Source: Pomphorhynchus laevis
Lineage: Eukaryota > Acanthocephala > Palaeacanthocephala > Echinorhynchida > Pomphorhynchidae
Direction: 5' to 3'
Assembly: GCA_012934845.2 (NCBI GenBank)
Contig: WNNJ02000903.1
Coordinates: forward strand, 81,600 to 145,599
Length of the DNA: 64,000 bases
In this document: positions 58,700-64,000 of the stretch, piece after piece
How positions within the stretch are numbered: position 1 is the stretch's first letter
Layout: each line of letters begins with the position of its first letter
Notes under the pieces: generated by a model
Seen by the model: the letters and a program-made list of their open reading frames with translations, nothing else
Database searches by the model: none
Told to the model about the DNA's origin: nothing
Position numbers and translations under genes: made by a program

Positions 58700-60480
58700 G
58701 ACATAGACGATAAGTCGTCTATGTTGCAGAGGCGGGATCATGTCCTACTTGCAAACAACCATGCGATGCATTCCGAGTGAGCTATCCAGGATCTGTCATA
58801 CACCGTGGCAGATCCGATTGACGGTAGTCTCGATATGATGAGTTTCAGAAGTCTAGGTCTTTGTTCCGTAGGCTTCCTCTTGAAAAGAAGACTAATCTCG
58901 AGATTTCCAAGGTACACTAAAGGGGCACCTGAGCACTTACTGTGACGAATGGGTTTGGGGGGTTACTGGAAGCGGACTCTAAAAGCTTGATGATATCCGT
59001 AACCGAAAGATCCCTACTCGTAAACCTGTCCCAGGTTAAGATTGGTTGGGAGAAATAGTGGCTCCATAATTGTGTAAGGATAGTGACTCCTCCGAAACTT
59101 TATCAAAACCTACGTTACCAATTCTGATAGATGTACTCCCTCCAGCTGACACACTTATCCTTCTTGAAAATCTTCAATTTCATAGGGAAGACATAGATTA
59201 AGGCAAGCAATGATAGCCTTATCCTTGCACACTTGTAGTTTATACCTAGAACTCCAATATTCTTTCGAGCGAGCTTGTCTTAAGGATACAAATATATTGG
59301 GGTAGATGTAGCAGTTTTCCTAGGACTGCGAGTTTATTGAAGTGGGATTGAAAATACGACCTTTGTAGGTATTCGAAAGTATCGTAATAGCTCGAAAGAG
59401 ATATACATATGAATTGAATCAAGTAAACTCTCAAACATACAACAGGGAAAGTCCGATAGCCGCTTGAAAGAACGACACTCAGATTGGATCAAAGTGGAAT
59501 CTCCTCCTCAGCAGGCAATCTTGCTCTAACCGCCAACCAAGTAGGCCGTGAGAGATGGTCAATTTTTGGAGCGACTACTCAGTACAGAAGGCCTTTAGCA
59601 GCAACCGTTGTAGCAGTAAAATGTCGAGTAAAATGTCGAAAAACCAACATCGGGGATGCTGATTTGTGAATAAAATAATCGTCCCTGACTATGCAGAGTG
59701 CTGCTTTAATCCAACGACCAGTTATATAGTTTAAATCACAAAGAATCACGTCATAGCCGCTTCCTGATATTCGATCAAATAGATCACGATTCTTGTGATT
59801 TATGTTTAAACATGATCGCAGTTTAAACGTATGGGGTCTTTGTCTTTTGGCCGTGACCAATGTCGCCTGAGTCTTTGCAAGTTGGACATTGCGGTGCAAG
59901 ATCGCAAGTTGAGCCTAGTGCCCCCAACTGAAGGCATTTTTGACAATGGGGGTACGCGTGACACCATTGGATGAAATATGTTGGAAGGTAAGATTTGTCC
60001 CCAGAAAGGGGTTGGGCGCATTCTTCCTCAATATCATGGAGTTGTCTAATGTCTTCGTGACAAATGTAATTGGTAGTAACGAGATATCCTTTCTTTTCAT
60101 ATTACGCACGTCGGTCAGTGCGAATGCCTTTTTTATATTAAAATATAATCAAGGGATATTTCAATATTATTGATTTTTACTGTTGCCGATATGGCCTTAT
60201 GCTTTACTATGCCAAGGTGACAGAGTGCTTTTTCAAAATGATCAGTGTACGATTGGGCCAACTCGTTGGTAGTAAATTAAATTTTATTTTTCGAAATACT
60301 TTCCGGTAGAATTGTAGACTATTCTGCCAGGATAATACCCAACGAAGGGTTTTAAGGACAATCCACAAGGAGTACAAGCTTTTTCTCAGAGGTAAGTTCA
60401 GTTGAGTAAAGTAAAATTCCAATAAGCTGCTTTTATTCGTTGTTACGGTTGACTTTGGGAAATAAATCACTGTACGAAGT
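58700..60480 (-). mobile_element. Family C LINE copy with internal deletion
   Basis: On the minus strand, the 3-prime end (58925-58840, matching LGISLLFKRTPPEQR of the 38.8 kb copy) joins directly to linker sequence (58930-59560) without the polymerase core. Then comes the endonuclease block DRISGSGYDVILCDLNYITG (about 59790-59730), matching SGYDMLLGDFSDRTG. A further minus-strand frame (60470-60207) is not assigned with confidence. A 10-bp hairpin (58701-58724, ACATAGACGA/TCGTCTATGT) marks the 3-prime side. Dead copy. Confidence 0.6.
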
Positions 60481-60689
60481 CGTATTTTCCATGGTTTGAA
60501 AATAAAAATTGATTATTATATTTTACTAGCTTCGTCAGAAACACAACGTGCAATTTCAATTGTATGAAGTTCAAAACATTGTTCAATTGGATGTTCATTA
60601 AAAAACAGAAAAGTATTAGTAGAGATACTGATGTACATCAAGTGGTTCTACTATAAAGGTGATCCTGATGCACGTTAGTTCTACCATAC

Positions 60690-61480
60690 TACAGGTGTGC
60701 CTCTAGGCTTCCCACATGATCCTATCTTATATCTTGCTACTTCCATTATTCTCTTCAAAGCATTTAAACGTGATCAACATCTCGTGGTATGCACTGATGA
60801 TACCATATCCTTGTTTTCTAGACGCAGTTGCAACGATGTAGTCTCGGACATCAGCTGTTTCTCTTTAAGATTAAAAGGCCACCTTACCCCTTCCAATCTT
60901 ATTTTGATACCATATCCTTGTTTTCTTGACGCAGTTGCAACGATGTAGTCTCTAGCATCAGCTGTTTCTCTTTAAGATTAAAAGACCAGCTTACCCCTTC
61001 CAATCATATTTTGAACTTAGTCAAATCGCAAGTGATTGTCTTTAATGACATCCCTGCCACTAAAGACAATAACCCCCTACCTTCACAAGTGGAGTACAAT
61101 ATCTGGGATTCACCATTGTGGTGAACTAGTCGGCAAAAGCTGACCTGGATAGACTTAAACGAATCCTAAAGAGTGATAGGTGGGCCCTGAAACGGGCCCA
61201 ACATCTGTCATTGAATGTGAAAACCCAAGTACGCTTTAGGAGTACTTGGGCTATCTCGGGATTAGTCTTTTTTTCGAGAGGCTGTCCCCCTGAGCAAATG
61301 CTAAGATTTCTTAAGCTTCTCCTCTCTCGTTTACCCAGCATAGTCCGCGTTGACTTGATTCTTCGGGGGGGGGGGGTGAAAGACCCCGGGTGGTTCAGTC
61401 GGAAGGCGGCGTGTTGGATCGGTTGAGGGGCTCAGATCCCTCCGGATTTGAGGCCGTAAAAGTTGGAATAAGAAGACCAG
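60690..61480 (+). mobile_element. Family C LINE fragment, polymerase to 3-prime end
   Basis: The + strand reads TGVPLGFPHDPILYLATSII (relative of TGVPQGSPLSPILYLAAS) and VVCTDDTISLF where the catalytic box is normally YADD, so it is mutated. It continues through RLKRILKSDRWALKRAQHLS and WAISGLVFFSRGCPP to KAACWIG. A 107-bp tandem duplication (60799-60905, 60906-61012) and a G12 run (61365-61376) break the frame. Confidence 0.7.
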
Positions 61481-61484
61481 TGCA

Positions 61485-62050
61485 AATTGCAGTCGTTGGA
61501 AGATTTGGTCGTACTTACTTTTTTTTAATTATGTTATCTAGTTTTTTTTGATCGGTTGTATTTTTTAATAAAACCCTTATTTATTTATACGATAATAAAC
61601 TTTATTTATGTAATTTTCCAATTTTTAATGATGTTTCAAATTTATGAATATACCAGTACTTACTAGCGAAATATCAAAATACTATTGTTGACTTTCAATT
61701 ATACCTGATCGTTCCTTAATATTTAAAATACAGATCAGGATGGATATATTTCTTACTTTCATTTACATTATTTAACTTTTACAGCTATTTAAATCTATAG
61801 GAATATTTGTAATGCGTGCATCGATCTCCATTTTGCAAAAATATATCTAATATTTATTTATCGGATTTGCGACCTTTTACATTGGCCTTTCTAAAGGCTC
61901 ACCTGCAATGAAACATAAAATAGATAAAACTATAACTTCAAATAATAATGTCAAATAAAAATTACAGTTTTTGCTTAGAAGATTTTAAGGGTTCTAATAA
62001 ATCCTTCATCGTTCTTATGAAACGCTATTGGCGTTTAATGACTGATGCCT
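61485..62050. other. Non-coding gap
   Basis: AT-rich. No gene recognised. Confidence 0.45.
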
Positions 62051-62053
62051 CTA

Positions 62054-62105
62054 AATTGATATACGTTATTTTTTGGCCATCGCCAAAATATAACGTATAT
62101 CAATT
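62054..62105. repeat. 24-bp near-perfect hairpin
   Basis: Arms 62054-62077 and 62082-62105 match at 23 of 24 pairs (AATTGATATACGTTAT outward, TTTTGGC inward) with loop CATC. Confidence 0.8.
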
Positions 62106-62215
62106 TGTGCGATCAATTAGGTATTAATGACATAATATGACATCGTTATTATCAAAAGGTGTCACTTAATGATACTCTGAATGTTTCATGATGTGTTTGT
62201 CTGTTTTTCATGATA

Positions 62216-62891
62216 CATTGTCTTTATATATAAACAAGTTGATTACGATAAACTGATGAATAAAGTTTAATTATAACGATTTAAATGTAAATGTAGAATT
62301 TGAATGTAGTGATTTAAGTCACTTAAATAACCAGTATATAACTATTAGCTAAATGAGTAACTATTGACTATTGAATGTTGTCTATTGTTGTTATATCAAT
62401 ATATGATCTATATATCGGCTATATATTTTTAATATTTTTTAGTTATTAAGCACCAAATGCCTTATATGAATAAGAAAGTTGAAATGTTAATTATAAACTT
62501 AAAAATCTACTGAATGCAAACTTGTATTTTTAGTAGTAATATTAAATTGTATTTGTAATTTTATCTGTATATATTCTAATGGCGGATAAACCTTGAGAAC
62601 GTGCAATACACGAGGTCGGAATAAAACAAATAAATATTCCATAGCTATATAAATGTTAAATTATCACGAACTTATGTATATGTTAAATTTCCAATGTGTT
62701 GGCATTTATCACAAGCTACTCGGTTGCCAAATTCAATATTAAAGACGAAATATAATTGTTTTGTTATTAGCGAATACTTTTAAAACATTGTCTTTATATA
62801 TAAACAAGTTAATTACAATAAACTGATGAATAAAGTTTAATTATAACGATTTAAATGTAAACGTAGAATTTGAATGTAGTGATTCAAGTTT
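62216..62891. repeat. About 104-bp direct repeats flanking about 468 bp
   Basis: 62216-62319 and 62788-62891 differ at only a few sites (shared ATTGTCTTTATATATAAACA, TAAACTGATGAATAAAG). The right copy runs into Penelope-like coding sequence, and the left is followed by unrelated AT-rich DNA. Confidence 0.8.
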
Positions 62892-63810
62892 AGAAACAAT
62901 CATTAGAATTATCTGTTCTGTTCTAGATGAAATAGGTATAACTATAGAATCAGAATATAAAAGTATACCTATATAATATTAAAATCCAAAATTACATAAA
63001 AATCCAATAAAACCTAGTAATAAAAACATTTTTAAATATGTTTTAAGATAATCGAAATTAATACTAATGTAAAACACAATTTCAATTTTGATTCTACAAA
63101 TGAATTTTTAGAACAGAAGGAATACATTTTTAAAATAAATAAATATGATTTTAGTACGCTTTATACATATTTAAATTTAGTGGATATTGAAGAAGCGTTT
63201 AAAAATTAATTAACCTTATATTTGGAAACAGATATACATGTATATGTCATGATAACTATAACGCCCGTATTACAAAAAATATACCCACAAGCAAATATAA
63301 ATATATGGATAAAATTGAATTTATAAAAGCTCTAAATATTTTAATCAATCAAAATTATTTAAAAGTAGGGGCATCTATATTTAGACAAGTAAAAGGTGTT
63401 CCAATCGGAGGTAATATTAGCCCAATTACAGTTGACTTATTTTAGGGCTTTATAGAATATGAATTTGATTATAACTGTGTAAAAACTAAATCTAAACTAT
63501 ATAAATATATGAAATATATATTTCGATACATTGATGATATATGTGTATTTAATTCTAATAATTTTTATTCAATTAGTGAACAAATTTATCCAGAAAGCTG
63601 TATTATTAATATTGATGACAAAGAAGGTGTATATCTAGATATGAACATTAAATTAACATTAATTAAAACTACTATTAATTTATATCGTAAAGATGACATA
63701 TTTAAATTTACAAGAAACATATTTTTGCATGAGCATTCATGCATACCATATAATATAAAATATAATACATTAAATATCAAAATTATCTTTAATGAAATTA
63801 AATTTTAAAA
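62830..63810 (+). mobile_element. Penelope-like element, broken copy
   Basis: Reverse-transcriptase blocks in order: KYDFSTLYTYLNLVDIEEAF (about 63147-63206), FRQVKGVPIGGNISPITVDL (63380-63440), YIFRYIDDICVFNSNN (63516-63563, the YIDD catalytic box), then DDKEGVYLDMNIKLTLIKT and YRKDDIFKF. It ends at PYNIKYNTLNIKIIFNEIKF near 63808. No GIY-YIG part is seen before the window ends. It is a fossil with several breaks and a sister copy of the element at 42.7-49.1 kb. Confidence 0.75.
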
Positions 63811-64000
63811 TGGCATGATAAATATTAAATATTATAGCATTATATTTGTAATACAATAATAATTAATGATATTGTGTTATTAAGAATCATTATAATTATT
63901 TACATAATAAAAGTTTTGATTAGAGTATTATAAAAATAAAGTAAAACAAAAAATTGTACAATATACAAGTAATTAAAATATATATAATATTAAAAATATA
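63811..64000. other. AT-rich end of window
   Basis: No feature recognised. Confidence 0.5.

Noticed and set aside
58701-58724. A perfect 10-bp hairpin as a transcription terminator
   Set aside because: Intrinsic terminators of that kind are bacterial. Here it lies at the 3-prime side of a dead LINE.

Overview
This is an AT-rich animal (metazoan) window with two recognisable host genes in a sea of retroelements. Introns have ordinary GT/AG ends, one is only 60 bp long, and the standard code fits. The mix of Penelope-like elements, L2/CR1-group, RTE-like and I/Jockey/R1-like LINEs and restriction-like-endonuclease reverse transcriptases suggests an invertebrate, probably an arthropod. The species cannot be named from sequence alone.

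Host genes. (1) An ARGLU1 homologue lies on the + strand at 24264-31468. Five coding exons give about 425 residues: an Arg/Ser-rich N-terminal half and the conserved Glu/Arg coiled coil ending in the family's terminal signature. Its last intron carries a young LINE insertion. (2) A TAF6-like gene lies on the + strand at 55908-58238, with two exons and about 756 residues. It keeps the TAF6 linker motif and the C-terminal HEAT domain. About 38 Asn/Pro/Gln heptads sit between them, and no histone fold is visible in the window. This is the most unusual coding object here.

Mobile elements, left to right. 1-18 kb: five-prime-truncated, rearranged and full-length copies of an L2/CR1-group LINE. One copy (about 5425-9975) has both ORFs open and may be active. 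Also here are REL-type reverse transcriptase remnants (4.8-5.4 and 15.1-17.9 kb), a hAT relic near 10 kb and an RTE-like scrap. 18-21 kb: a broken Penelope-like element with inverted ends, and a coding-free palindrome with the same end motif. 32-38 kb: REL-type, Penelope-like and LINE fragments. 38-41 kb: an I/Jockey/R1-like LINE called family C below, with more pieces at 18.2, 54, 58.7-60.5 and 60.7-61.5 kb. 42.7-49.1 kb: a Penelope-like element split by an RTE-like LINE that carries a clear 14-bp target-site duplication. 49-54 kb: a duplicated block of about 850 bp, a long TA tract and two large palindromes. 62-63.8 kb: another broken Penelope-like copy.

The sequence-level novelties are the TAF6-like heptad protein, a recurring class of foldback palindromes that look like Penelope-like ends without a coding body, a 3-prime LINE hairpin with a base-pair-preserving substitution, and a cluster of mutually complementary short palindromes inside an RTE-like reverse transcriptase. 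Every family assignment comes from motif recognition by eye; no search was run.
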